In this document: one piece after another, positions 1 through 12,800 of the stretch
Layout: every line of letters begins with the position of its first letter
Position numbering within the stretch: position 1 is the stretch's first letter
Assembly (NCBI GenBank): GCA_028023455.1
Contig: JAQFVV010012510.1
Span: 1,176,001 to 1,240,000, forward strand
From: Epiperipatus broadwayi
Lineage: Eukaryota; Onychophora; Udeonychophora; Euonychophora; Peripatidae
Length of the DNA stretch: 64,000 nucleotides
Direction: 5' to 3'
The notes under the pieces: model-generated
Databases searched by the model: none
Seen by the model: the letters and a program-made list of their open reading frames with translations, nothing else
Told to the model about the DNA's origin: nothing
Translations under genes and position numbers: made by a program

Positions 1-121
1 ATTATATATAACTGCTATTAGATTTCAACCCAAGCAAAAGTTGCTTGTTTGTGTTAACTTTAAATTATTAATTTATAATTTTAAAAGTCATTTTAAGAAA
101 TATTAAAATAAAATAACTCAC

Positions 122-435
122 TGTTTATGCGCGAGACATGTTTATCTGTAGTTCCCTGCATATATAGATAAACAGCAGCAGAAGCAGCTTTCTCTTGGTA
201 AGCTTGGTTTTTGGTCCAGCAGAAAAATATAATTTCAGGCTTGTCATCATCAGGTAAAATTATATAATTCATGTAAAATCTTGGTCTGAAGTTGTTTTCT
301 TTCTGTCTAGGATTGTTCCAGCAAGCAGCTGTCTTGATTTGATAGATTTCAGGCCAGCAACTGACCTTTCCCCATTTAAGGCTATGAATTTTAGTATAAA
401 AAAGTGGGTCATTTTCTCCATATGAATTCAAACTC
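122..435 (-). CDS. Candidate internal exon of an unrecognised protein-coding gene
   Basis: An open stretch of about 103 codons on the minus strand is bounded by good splice signals. The acceptor ends in a pyrimidine-rich run followed by TTATCAG just above 435. The donor reads AAACA|GTGAGT, with GT at 121-120. The exon starts in the phase left by the exon at 576-665: AG plus G makes an Arg codon, and the frame then stays open to the donor, ending in phase 1. The translation has mixed, non-repetitive composition, with several Trp and Cys residues, a PDDDKPEIIFF segment and an Ala-rich helix-like stretch (QEKAASAAVYLYMQG). I do not recognise the family. It could be a host gene exon or part of an intron-bearing pseudogene. 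The next exon would lie left of the window edge. Confidence 0.5.
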
Positions 436-575
436 CTGATAAGAAAAACAGTCTACTATCTTGCCTTCAGCTACATCAGCCTATGGTAGCCATTCTGCAA
501 ATTCTATGGTCAGCCAAAAACAACTGCTGCACTTCATCAAGCTGCAACAAATATTGTAACCAACTTTGCACTGAC

Positions 576-665
576 CTGTTCTTACTAAAATTATTTATCC
601 AGACTGAAGCTAATTTTGTTATCAGCTCTTTTATAGAATCAGCTGAGGTGATAACAACACCTTGA
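576..665 (-). CDS. Candidate upstream exon of the same gene
   Basis: This 90-nt stretch is open on the minus strand. It has a strong acceptor (CTCTGTTTTCAG, AG at 667-666) and a strong donor (AACAG|GTCAGT, GT at 575-574). Splicing to the exon ending at 435 removes a 140-bp intron and keeps one reading frame. The encoded segment contains VVITSADSIKELITKLASVW, a likely amphipathic helix. The frame happens to stay open past the donor to about 467, so the intron is not marked by an early stop. The part read past the donor then meets TGA with no usable GT donor. The exon needs two bases from an earlier exon, which I did not find upstream between 666 and about 2000. Confidence 0.45.
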
Positions 666-1333
666 CTGAAAACAGAGTTTTATTTTTATCTCTCTAATCC
701 CTTTGAATCTACATACATGTTTTAATTAATTAAAAACATTTCAAAAACAAGTATTATGTTTTTACATTTCACAATCAGAATAATAAATAATATTTATCAA
801 ACCTTTTTTAAAATATTTAATTTTACAATAAAATTTTATTTTAAACCCAGAGTTATTTAACCCTTTACTTATTATTATTTTATTTTATGAAATATAGAAA
901 AATATCTACAAAAATTTATTCTGTGTTTATTTTTCCTTTTCCTTTCAACTTTATATATATATGCACACACACTATATTATTATGGGTGTACCATGTAACC
1001 CAACCAGTTACATTGCTCTGGTCTGAGGAAAAAGGAAAATAGAAATGAAACATATTTTTAACAATATTTTACATAATGTACATATAAAATAAAAACAAAG
1101 TTCATATCTAAAACTATGTACTCATCAATTTTGTTAGGGATCTGATAGACATCTGACAGTCAACAGAATTAATAATGATTTACAATTTTGACATAGATAA
1201 AGAATTCAGCCATTTGTCTGTAAGTACACAATATACCATGAACACCAAGAGTGCTACCACAAATAAGACACTATAAACTACTACAACCTTGATAAGAAAA
1301 ATGCAAAACTCTTTGCAAAGTCCTTTCATGAAG
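666..1333. other. AT-rich intronic or intergenic DNA
   Basis: Nothing convincing is seen on either strand apart from A/T runs and a short (AT)/(AC) stretch near 951-971. If the exon pair at 122-665 is real, this is probably intron. Confidence 0.5.
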
Positions 1334-1460
1334 GGTCTGGAAAATACAAAACTATGCCCTGCTTCTTTTGAGTCTTATGGGCTGGAAAATACAAAACTAT
1401 GTCCTGCTTCTTTTGAGTCTTATGGGCTGGGAAATACAATTTATGCCTTGCTCCTTTTCT
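1334..1460. repeat. 45-bp tandem repeat, about 2.5 copies
   Basis: The unit starting CTGGAAAATACAAAACTATG recurs with a 45-bp period, with a third degenerate partial copy. Because 45 is divisible by three, the repeat creates a short periodic ORF on the plus strand, which looks like a by-product and not a gene. Confidence 0.8.
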
Positions 1461-2061
1461 CTGGAGACTTAGAAGCTGGAATCATGGCAGAATTATGTTA
1501 ACTGCCTTATGACAAACAATATAAAATACAAAAAATAGGTTGGAGCAAATAGCGGAGATACAACACTCTCAGAGCTGCATGAAAACATTGCATTCTCAAG
1601 TCAATGACAAAAATCTTCATCCATCATCAAAACTAAAAATACAGCTAAACAAATTTCAACAATCAAAATCAAAAAAAATCTTCAAAATCATTGATTTTCT
1701 ATCTAACTCTAAACATGAACCTCTTCAAACATACATGAAAATTGCTATTTTATAATTTATAATCATCATCAATACTCTTGTCACATATTTCACAGTAATT
1801 TTTAAAATTAATTCTGCATAAAATTCATATTTTTTTTCTTTCTCAGGTGTGACTTGAGATCAAGTTGATAATTTTGAAGTGATGATGTGATCATCATCAG
1901 CTGTACATTGGTCAGCCATCTATAATGATTACCACAGTACATGATCATCATCGGCCCTTAGTTAGGTAACCATTTGTAATGGGATGGGGGGTATTGAAGT
2001 AAGAAACATGAAGAAAAATGGTGTGATGGAAAATCATCATCCACCCCAAGTCAATAACTGT
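1461..2061. other. AT-rich DNA without recognisable gene
   Basis: It contains scattered ATCATCATC-type clusters (about 1870-1955) but no supported coding region or RNA gene. Confidence 0.5.
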
Positions 2062-2406
2062 TGTTAAATAAAATTGTTGTTACTTAAAATTAATTTTAGT
2101 TATCCAGTTGTTCAGTTCCATTATTGCATCACTTACCATTCATTGCATTTGTTCACAAGAATCTCATGCCTCTAAGTCTAGCATAACTAGACCTAGGTAA
2201 GTCAGGTTGTAGTGAGATGGAACTCTAGTTGTGCCGTTTGGAAAACCAAACAGAAATTTTTTTAGATGCTTCCAGTCTCTACAATGCTGCATCCTCTGAT
2301 GAGCAGGAAATATTGTTATAGGGGGGATAACATCTGCATTGGGGAATGCCAATTGGTAGTTTCTTCCTGCAACATGCTCATCAGGGGTTTACGGGGTCCG
2401 GTTACA
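2062..2406 (+). repeat. Dispersed repeat D, copy 1
   Basis: About 345 bp that match 19872-20251 in the same orientation along nearly the whole length. Shared blocks include TTTTAGTTATCCAGTTGTTC, CTCTGATGAGCAGGAAATAT and the terminal GGTTACA. The GGTTACA end matches the ...TACA ends of other elements here. I read it as the 3' part of an LTR or similar terminal sequence. Unlike copy 2, it is not followed by a (TA)n tract. Confidence 0.75.
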
Positions 2407-3338
2407 TTATCCATTATAAAAATGATGTGGTTCCTAGTCTAATTTATATTAATTTGTTTATAATTGTATCTATATTCCTTTAGATAAAATTCTTCATATC
2501 CAAAAATTGTGTTATCTATATTTATTTAAATATTTATAAAAATTTTATAAAATAAAATCACCAAAATTGAATAACAATCATAATGGGTTATTATCTTTAT
2601 GAGTTTTAACTTTTGTGAAAAGATGTGGGTTTTCCTAAAAAGAAGGATGCAATGATTTATACTGATTTATATTTATAATTTTATAATCTTTCATTTTATT
2701 AAGCAATTTTATATATTTCATTTTTATTGTAGTAACAGCGTCTTTTAGCAAATTATTATATCCTTCTTTATTTCATATTTTCTTTATATAATCTTGATAA
2801 TACATAATTACAAATCTATGGCCTTTATTGTTTTTACATATAGTAATCTTTTCAATATTAATAATATTTCCATTGAAATATTAAATATATTATTATATTT
2901 AATCTTTTATAATATATAATTGTAGTATTTTGTAAAAATGGCAGACATGTTTGTGCACTCCAGAAAAACTAGAATGTATTCAAGAGGTTGTTTTAGATCA
3001 CATGCTGATAACTGTGGAATTTAGTTAAGGTATTGACAAATGGCAATCGACAATTCCAAGAAATATTTGCTGATTGCAAATATTTCTAGATAAGAGACAT
3101 TACCTTATTGGACAGTGTATTAATTGCTGCAGTTATCAGAAGGCTATAGAAAGACTGTATAACAACTACACAGAGCAGTATAGAGAGTAGTAGAGAGCAG
3201 TTATTTGAGTACAATTCCAGTAGAGATATCTCACATCAGTGCTTGTGGTTAATGACCAGTGCCCAGTGGAAATGTAGTCCACGGGTGTAGCTGAAAGAGC
3301 CCACAGAGATGGGGAGACCACAGTGGAGATATTGAAAG
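2407..3338. other. AT-rich DNA with one short perfect hairpin
   Basis: The only structured point is 3059-3087, a 12-bp perfect inverted repeat (AGAAATATTTGC, 5-base spacer, reverse complement). No coding evidence. Confidence 0.45.
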
Positions 3339-3420
3339 CATTCATTGCAGGGCATTCATTGCAGAGCATTCGTTGCAGGACATCCGTTGCAGAGCATTCA
3401 TTGCAGAACATTTGTTGCAA
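3339..3420. repeat. 14-bp minisatellite, about 6 copies
   Basis: The unit CATTCATTGCAGRG is repeated about six times with substitutions (CATTCGTTGCAGGA, CATCCGTTGCAGAG and others). The Cys/Asn-rich ORF read through it on the minus strand is explained by the repeat. Confidence 0.8.
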
Positions 3421-3777
3421 TAATAATATTGAATATTTTATAATAATTTTATCTCTTAATCTCTATAATTATTAATATAATATATAATAATGTTGAATCT
3501 CTTATATTAATTGTATCTTTTATTCTCTATAATTTGTCACATCAATAAGCACATATTTATTCTATTAAAGTAGCATGACCAATCTCATATTATTCAAACA
3601 ATATCATAGAGACATTTTCATTTTCAAGTTAACATTTATCCTTTCTTTGATTTAATGAATACTAAATTATTTAAGTTATTAAATATTAATATATTGCATA
3701 AGATAATGCTTGATTTTTTTAAAAAAAAAAAAACATGTTTCCAACATAAGTGTGTGCACACGTTTTATTATAAAGTA

Positions 3778-3823
3778 AAATAATAATAACAATAACAATA
3801 ACAACAATAATAATGATAATAAT

Positions 3824-3859
<36 letters not shown>

Positions 3860-4030
3860 AATAATAATAATAACAACAACAACAACAACAACAATTGTCT
3901 GTGTGTATAATATCAAGAATAATGTGTAAAAAAATTGTATAACCTTTTTTTAAAGTTATTGAATAAAGTCCTGTGAAAGATAATAATGATGATGATGATG
4001 ATGATAATAGTAATAATAATCATAATAATA
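3778..4030. repeat. Compound (AAT)n/(AAC)n and (GAT)n microsatellites
   Basis: AAT and AAC triplets alternate in blocks from about 3780 to 3893, followed by a short GAT/AAT tract near 3980-4030. The poly-Leu, poly-Val and poly-Ile reading frames over this region are artefacts of the triplet repeat. Confidence 0.9.
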
Positions 4031-4559
4031 TGTAACTAAAATCATAAGATAATTCTTTCTACTTAATCTGGTAAAATTACATCATTAATCCTTAATAAAA
4101 AACATCTTTTCTCTTCTTTAATACCCCTTTAGTTTTATTAATCTCTAATTTTTATTTATTTAAACAATTTTTTTTTTTATCTTTTAATAATAGCGTACCA
4201 TAAAAATCCTTTCATTTAAATTTTTTTTTTACATAATTATAAATTTAACCTTGATCACAATAATTAGTCATATCTCAAAATACTTTATACAATCTAGAAA
4301 TAATCCTTAAAAAATAGAAGTAATTTTAATATTTTCTTTCTTTTAAATATTTAATAAAAATTAAATATATTTTATTTCTTTTCTTTTAAATATTGACTAA
4401 ATAAAGTAAAATGTATTTTATTTTTTTAATTCATTAAAGATCAGTTGCTGAATCAATTATTTTTATGATATACACATGTACACACAAATGTATATTGAAC
4501 CTATTTTTTTACATTTTGTAAACTACTAATTTAACAATCTATTTTTGTGTGTTTTAACT
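4031..4559. other. AT-rich DNA, nothing recognised
   Basis: Long T and A runs only; no supported gene, RNA or element boundary. Confidence 0.5.
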
Positions 4560-4800
4560 TTATTCTAAAAAACGTAAATGTATTTTAAAGCCCGCTGCTA
4601 TTCTAATCTACAGCATCTGCATTGATGTACATTGTAATAATCAGAAAGTATAGTTGTTTTAACCAGACCCAAAAATATAGCTGAAGTAGTTTGAACCTCA
4701 TCCACACCTCTAAATCCTACCTAAGCAATTCACTCCCTTAACCTCACAAGAGTTCAATTTTCTTAATGCAGCCTCATGGTCAGGTAAATATAAGACTCTT
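4560..4800 (+). repeat. Dispersed repeat E, copy 1
   Basis: It aligns with 25170-25380 in the same orientation. Shared pieces include TTTAACCA..CYCAAARATATAGCT and the downstream CCTAAATC-TAYCTAAGCAA. The two copies are clearly diverged, so this is an old dispersed repeat of unknown class. Confidence 0.5.
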
Positions 4801-7559
4801 AGGAATCCTAGTTAATGTAATGATCAGGTTTTTAACATATAAAAATAATGATATACAACAACACCGTATTCCTGTTACATATTATATTTTATTATTGGTA
4901 TAAGAAAATATATTTAATAAAACTATTTACAAACAAGATGATAAAAGAGTACCCATGGGTGTACTTCAGATAGAATTATAGCTTACAATCTTGAAATAAA
5001 ATAAAACATTTTATATATGTTATTTGAAGGGATGAATTTGCTTATGTAGAGAGGAGGTGCGGAAGTCAATCTATGGTATGTAAACATGGTAAGGTTTATG
5101 TTCCTTAATTAGCTAAACAAGCTGAAGACTGACTTAAATGTAGCCTCATTTATGCTATATATATATATATAATCCTAATGAATACTTAACAGTAAATCTG
5201 CATAGCAATGCACATAGAGTATATATCCACAGAGTTAATTATTAAAAAAGTAAAATTAAGTGTGGTACTTAATGAACATATATATATTTAAATGTGTGCC
5301 TTTAATATAGTAATGTCTTTATCATTTTTTTGCCAATTTGATTCATGGATAGCTGCCTCACTTCAAATTAATTATTTGAAAAAGGAACTTGTCCACCTTA
5401 GTATGATTTGGGTTCAGGAACAAAGTGTCTTCAGTAGCTTATATCCATCAGTTTTGTTTGCCCATTTAAAAAAGAAGTTCACTCCAGATGACTGGTATCT
5501 CCAATATTTGTGGAATGCCTGATGGAGTAATACTGGAAGCCAATAAGATATGGTCAAATGATGATAAATATTAAAGCCTTATTAACATTAAATATAAAGA
5601 TATATGATCTCCATATGTTAGTATGCTAAAAATTCATTATAAAACCAATGAAACCTCTTTCTTTAAAGCCCTTAAATTAATTCGATGTGGGTATTATACC
5701 AGCATCTTATTCTTACCATAATTAATTAATAATTATCATTGTTATCACACATAAATTTGAGAAATATTTAAATATATGAATATATGTATGAAAAGGTAGC
5801 ATTGTATCTCTCTATTACAAAATATTAAATTAGCAGATGCACATATAATTAGCATCTTCAAGTGCATAATTAATAAGTAAGTGTCTGAGTTCATTACATA
5901 TAATAAATCCATATATATTGTAACCTTTTGATTGGTTATCCAGGGTAAAAATGGCATATAAAATATAATTTATACTTCCAAAATTTTAAATTTATAATTT
6001 AGATAGTAGTAACGCTATAAACTTGGGTTTTGCAGAAATAAATGATTTAAAATATATTGGGTTTAAAAATGGAATTCTGTAAAGATTTAATAATTGTTGT
6101 TATTTATTATCATTTATAAATATAATCTACTCCATAATCTTAATAAACATTCATTACTGATAGATTTTGACTTTAATTTATTTTTTATTTTTTTAATGCA
6201 TTGTTCCTTTAAGAGCTAAAGATCTAAAATTGTAGTTATTGAAAGAAGGAAACAATTATTTACGTCAAAATAAGAATTTATGTTGAAACTATAGCAATTA
6301 TAATATTTTGTAAACAAAAATATTTATTCTTAAATTTTATATTTAAATTCAAGTAATAGTGTCATTTATTATTAAAGATGATTAATTTCATTCATAAAAT
6401 ATTTTTATTATTGATTTCAAGTATTTTCAAATAGAAACAAACAAAAAAATCTTTAAGTTAAGAATTGTACAAGTTGTTTGGGAGATAACCCAATCAAAAT
6501 TAAGGAAATCATTTGCCTCACATTAATTATCGCGCGGGTGGTTTTAGAAAGAAAACAGACAGCAGACGATCTGAGAGGAGATTCAAAAATCTTAAAAAAA
6601 ACCAAAAAGCTGTTTTAATATTTGTCTAAGTAAAATATTATAAAATTTTAAAAATATTTAAAATTTTAACAAGTCAAAATCATATATATAAGCAATCTAA
6701 ATATATAATATTTTAAAAGTAATTCTTAATACTATGGAGTCTTTATTATGACCTAGTTTCAAGTTCTGACCATCTAATTCCAGCCATGAAATCACAGTTG
6801 TTATTTTAAATTTTACCTATGGTAATCAAAAAAATCAAACACACTGCATTGTTTCTAGGAGAACATAAAGACAGACAAGTAAGGGAACATTTAATTTATC
6901 TATGCTAGATTAAGAATTTTTATTAGTCATAGATTAAATGTAAAAAAAAAAAATGGATTCAAAGATAAATCTTAAAACATGTTTGAATAAAATTTTGATT
7001 AAAACTGTTTACTACTAATTTTAATATTACTTTTATGTAAAGTTTAAAAACTTATTATGAGCGGTATATAGGTCAAATGTTGATTACATTTATATGAGTA
7101 CAAATAACAGCAATCTACTAGCAGGAAAGGAAGCATAATCTATTATCCAGAATTGAAAATATATATATAGAAGATAAGTATAATAAAGTAAAATTATCTT
7201 CAAAAATTTGTAATAAGGAATAAAGTTGCATGGAAAATAAATTGTGAATAGCAAATGAAATAAACCTTAGTGCATTAAGAAATACAAAATTTCGGTGGAA
7301 GGTAATCTTGCTCTACTGTTAAAAGAAATGTGAAATGCTTTCTTCTTAATAATAATAGTAACCAAATAATCAAGGAATCAATTGAAGGTTAAATCATGTA
7401 TTACTAGTACAAGGAGTATTTAAATTCAATATACAATACAAGTTGCAGATAATCTTTAATTACTGAAGGAAAAAAACTGCTGCATTGTCGATAACCTGAT
7501 GGTCATCATGTAAATTTTGATAATTATAGATGAGAACAAATGGAAAAAAAAATTGTGAT
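4801..7559. other. AT-rich DNA without supported genes
   Basis: Includes a (TA)8 tract near 5158-5171. A short plus-strand open stretch at about 5320-5522 has reasonable amino-acid variety but no convincing splice signals or family match. A small CpG-rich spot (CGCGCGGG, near 6531) stands out against the AT background. No element ends seen. Confidence 0.45.
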
Positions 7560-7665
7560 GATGTGCAGCTAGGGGAATGTTTGAAATGAAAGTGATAAGA
7601 ACATATAGATGTGCAGCCAGAAAATGTTTGAAATAAAACTGATAAGAACATAGATGTGCAGCCGA
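7560..7665. repeat. About 47-bp tandem repeat, 2.2 copies
   Basis: GATGTGCAGC followed by ATGTTTGAAAT and GATAAGAACAT recurs twice, with a third partial GATGTGCAGCC. Copies differ by several substitutions and small indels. Confidence 0.75.
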
Positions 7666-9808
7666 CTGAATCCTGTGGAATAATTATAATGCCAGTAAAA
7701 ATTAAAAAGTTTTTTTTTTTATTTGTTTGTTTAGGAATTTATATTTAAAGAAAAATAAAGGAAAGAAAAAGAAAAATTTGCAACATCATATTAGTATACC
7801 TATTAATTCTATACTGTAAATATAGTTGTTATTGCAAAAAAAGCTGGGAAGCAGATCAATAGATTGGGAAATTATTAATTGATGTAATTTGATTAACTAT
7901 GTCATTATTTGTTTTAAAAGATGTCATTAGCAAATATTGTTAGATAATTAAAATCACTAGATCTAATTAATGATTTAATGAAATATATCATAAAAGTAAT
8001 TAATAATATTGGTGATATAACAAGGGGAAGGCTTTGTGTTTAAAGTTACAATATTAAAAAAAGAAACAATGATATTTTAAATTTGATTTTTGTTTAATGA
8101 TGATGGCTATACGAAATCATGAGTAATTTAGTTTGTAATTTGTATAAGCAAATAGTTATAAAAAAGATAGTAGACAAATATAAGTTATAAATATGAAGGA
8201 AATAATTAAGTTGTTAGCTAAAGCAAAGGTATTATATTTAAGATACACCCAAAGGTTGTCTATTAATATTTAGCCAAAGTTCCTAAATTGTAGATGAAAA
8301 TTATTGCAGGAAGATTGTTTCTATTTTGATATATAGGTTGACAATAAAACCTTAGGAAGATGGAGTTTGAGATCAAAAACTAATTGATGATTTTATAATT
8401 GTTATAATAATATTTTTTTAAAAAGAAAAAAAAAGTCAAAGGATGAATATCATGGAGTCTACCAATAAACAAAAGGTGACATTTCACTGTATAATAATAA
8501 GATTATTGTATTAAAGCAAGAGTATAATAATTAAGGGTTTCCATTTTTTCTTTATAATTTAAAGCCTAACTTATAATGGGTTAATAATTGGAAAAGAAAG
8601 AGAAAAATCATTATCTAATGGAGTTACCTGATTTGTGATATATAGAAGGAAATATATAAAGGTGTATTTATGACAATGGCACCATACTACATGAAAAGGT
8701 AATATTTATATTTGTTTAGTTTTATTTTTTTTGTAAATATCAATAAGGTAAAAGGGGAATGGAAGTTTTTCAATTGTTATAGAATTATTATATTTGTATA
8801 TATATGTATTACTATTGTTATTTTACATTACTTGTTAGTTAAAATGTTTATCATAATATCTTGTAAATAATATGATTAAAGTTATTGTTTTTGAAAGTTG
8901 ATTTGAGTATTAAAAATTGCATTTCTTTTGTGAGAGTCATTGTCACTACATCACATGAACCCAAAGTGTACAGTTTGAGATTGAAATAACAAATTAATCC
9001 AGTTCTCAACAACATAACAGTCAACTAAACACACCTTTCTTAAAAGAGATTTTAATTTGATGTAAGCTGCCTTGATCACATAAATCATTGATGGTATTGC
9101 AAATTATCAAAGTATGCTCATCTACAAAGAATTAAATTATAAAATAACTATTATTTTGTTATAGGAACATAAATATAAACAGGAGTACAATTTTGATTAT
9201 ACATTCAGGTTATAAGTTTTTTTAAAATTAATACACTATCTATAGAATTCAGTAAAATCCCTCTTGATATTTTATAGGTAGATTAAATAACTAATTAAAA
9301 ATCAATGATTATCCTGAGATCTTCTTAGTATAAATTTATTATGATTATTGCTAATTATAATCCTATAGAAGTAATAAGAATAACATTCAGTGTATACAAT
9401 AACATGATAGACTAATTTCTTCCTTAGTTAATGGAAAGTCAATAATTATAGATGGTTCATTATATTCATTTAATCATGAGAGTATGTAGATACTGAATAA
9501 ACAGGAGTGTCTTGGTATTTTCATTCCATTGGATAAATACTTTTATGTTTATTTAATGTTAAAGGGTATGCAATCTTGTTGATAGGATAGGAAAGTCTCA
9601 TAATTATTAATATTGACCAAAAATAATTAAGAAACAGTAAGAATATTAAATGTGACCTAGATGAAGTCATAGAATAACCTAATGTAGGAACTTAGCATAT
9701 TGTCTAGGGGTCATCATCCTATTGGCAGGGTACAATATAAATAACAATTACTAGATACTTTTCTCTTTTTAAAAAATCAATAAATTAAATAGATGCATAT
9801 ATATATAT
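7666..9808. other. AT-rich DNA flanking unit A
   Basis: No gene or RNA recognised. It ends in a short TA tract (9797-9808) that forms the left border of unit A. Confidence 0.5.
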
Positions 9809-12800
9809 TGTGACCTTCTGGATAGGCACCAGAAACCAATTGTAATTAAATAGCACTATATCTATAACAGCTGGTTGCATCTAACTAAAAAAAATGAAAT
9901 AACCTGAAATTAAAATTTTTTTTTCATTAATGATCTAAAACTATGTTTAAAAGCACGTGCAGATATTATATGAAAGTTTTGAGATAGTTAATATTTTTCT
10001 TTAGTGAGTATTTAAGGACAGAAAGGGTGGTGGTTGTCACAGAAATTGTTAGAGTATAGCTTAAGTTGATCCAAATTTGTCTGTAAGACAGTATTAGTAT
10101 TTGTTTTGGTGAATTTCTGGTTTATTTGTTCTTTAATACTTCAGTCCATAGTGTAATTAGTACGGTATATTTGACTGATGGTCATATAAGTTTCTATTTT
10201 CATTAGACTAGTTTAGCACCTGTAGTACAGCATATGTGTATGCATGTATGTCTCTTCCATCTTTCAACTTCATTTTTCATTCATGTACTTCATTCAACTA
10301 CCAAATATGTTTCACAGTAAAATATTTAAGTTCCTAATCAATAGCTTGGATAACCAATTTAAACACCATTTTAAATTAATTGATAGATCAATGGACCATT
10401 AAATTGTCAAATAGACAAATACACTATCAATTATTTTATTTGCTAAAATAATTATTTTTTTTGTTACTTTAGAAATGTAAAAGATTTTGTTCTTGGTTCA
10501 CTTTAATTAATATTTTTTTAAAACAAAATTATTTTTTTCTTTCTTTTCTTTTTCAAGACAGAAAAACTTATTGCATATTTGCAACTAATTATCTCAGTGC
10601 AATAGGAGGAGAAATCATTGTTTTTAAAGTTGAACTTTTGGGTGACCTTGGATTGGTGGAAGAAATAGATGGTTAAGGAATAATTTGATATAAAAGGGGG
10701 ATACTTTCACAAAAAAAGGTTGGCTGTTCTTTTATTACAACAATTGTCTCTCCACAAAGGGTTTTTACTACTACAATTTTCTCTCTACAAATTGGCTCTT
10801 CCATAATTCAAACTCAAAAGTACAAACTTCTATCAATTTCTGTATGAAAATAATTAAGAAATTCTTCTTGAAAATGTGAAAATTAAAATGGAAATGTAAA
10901 CAACTTTAAAAACAAGGTCCATCTTCTCTATATTTCCAATTGACTAATGTAGATTTAAAACCATCATTTGGAATGCATATGTGTTCTATATTATAAATTT
11001 GCTTTGCCTAAATTTAAACTCTAATATTAAAGAAACAATTGAAATATGTGTCTATATTTCAAATTTGATTGCCTAATTTTAATCTCTAACATTAAAGAAA
11101 GAACTGGAATGTGTGAATTTTTCTATTATTCTGGAAAATTTATGCTGAACTTTTTTGTAAAACATTTTAAAGACTCTGTAATAATGATTTGTACTAGCTA
11201 TGAAGGAGTAATGTTTAAATGAAAGAATGTTAGCAGATAACTTATTATAACATGCTTTATTTTTAGTATTGACAAAAAATATACCTAACCAATTGCATCT
11301 CTAGAATTAAGGAACAGAATGTTTTCCCTCCAGATAATTAATAAATCATTAACTTATCTCTAAATGTGCTTATAACTGAATGAGTGGAAGAGCATGAAAA
11401 CTAAATGTGGATATTTGCATTTTATTGTTCTCCTCATTTGCATTTGATTTTTTTAATTAAAATATACTATCAATAAACTTATGTAGACTGAAGTGGATAT
11501 TATGAACTAATAAGCTATTTTCCTGATGATGACCTTTGAGAATTTAGCACAAGTATCTTGATGAATGTAATGAATTAAACTGTAAATTATTACTAAATAT
11601 ATGCAGTAATAAATATTTATTTGCCATTATTAAAGGTTTCACATGTGATATTGCCAGCAGTTTCATTAGCTACTGCTAAGAACTTTTGAAATGCTTTTTA
11701 ATTGGATTCAATTGCTTGTTATTTATCCTGCAGGAAATTGTTGTGTTTACTAATACCTATTGCTATATAACTATCATCATCATTTTTGTACATGACCAAG
11801 ATGTGTTATCTATGGACTGTGTAAATGAATTCTTATGTTCCAGCTAAAAAATATTTAATGATTATTATTTTTGTTAGCATTTGATAGATAGGTAGACCAA
11901 TTATTTGTCTTATATATTATTATTATTATTATTTAATTACTATTTCTTTCTTCAGGAATGTCTCGGAAAAATATAATATGGAGAAATATTATGCTGGGTA
12001 ATTAGTTATTATTTTAATATAATTTTATTGTATACTTGTGTTTCTATATGTGTGTGTTGGTGATAGAAATATCTGTCTGCTATTAGGAAGCTGACAGCTC
12101 ATCTTAAGAAAGGGTAAATGCATAAAAATTATTATTTTATCTTGCATTTTTATAAAATTATGAAGTCCATTTTTTAATAATTATTTTTTTTCAAATTTAA
12201 AAGGTTTGTTGCTTGTCACAAATCAAACTTTTGTTTCAATTTATTGGTTAATGTCAAATACCTTTGCTTTGCTAGAATTAATGAGGATTATCTAGTAGTA
12301 ATTATTATATTTCAAATTTAAAATATTTATAATTCATCAGGAATGAGAGACTCATTTTTTACATAACTTATTAATCGATATTGTTACAATATTTCATTAT
12401 TGAATGTAATTTAAAATTGTTTTATGCATTATTATGCATGTATACCTGTCTGTTGTTTAATCCATTTATATAATTGTTGAATTAAAAGTAGAATGACTTA
12501 CTCTCCAATTGGTTTCAGATGGTGTGATGTACCAAAGAAGTGAAAGGATTAGTGATTTAGTTAAGAGTGAATTTTTTAATGCTTAGATTGAAATGTATTT
12601 TGTGGCTATAGAGAAAGAGAGTGTTTATGATATATTGTGTTATAAGGATTGAGAGAACTCTTCCTCAGTTTATTGAAATATTAGTCATGAGTGGATTATA
12701 TTGTTCAGATTAAGTAATTGTATTTTATGATGATTATATTATGTGAAGTAAAGTAGTGTATTTCCCTTGCTTTTTTGGTGATGAGACATAGTCCACACCA

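Noticed and set aside
5320-5522. Plus-strand open stretch as an exon
   Set aside because: Composition is acceptable, but no convincing acceptor or donor and no family resemblance; left as unannotated.
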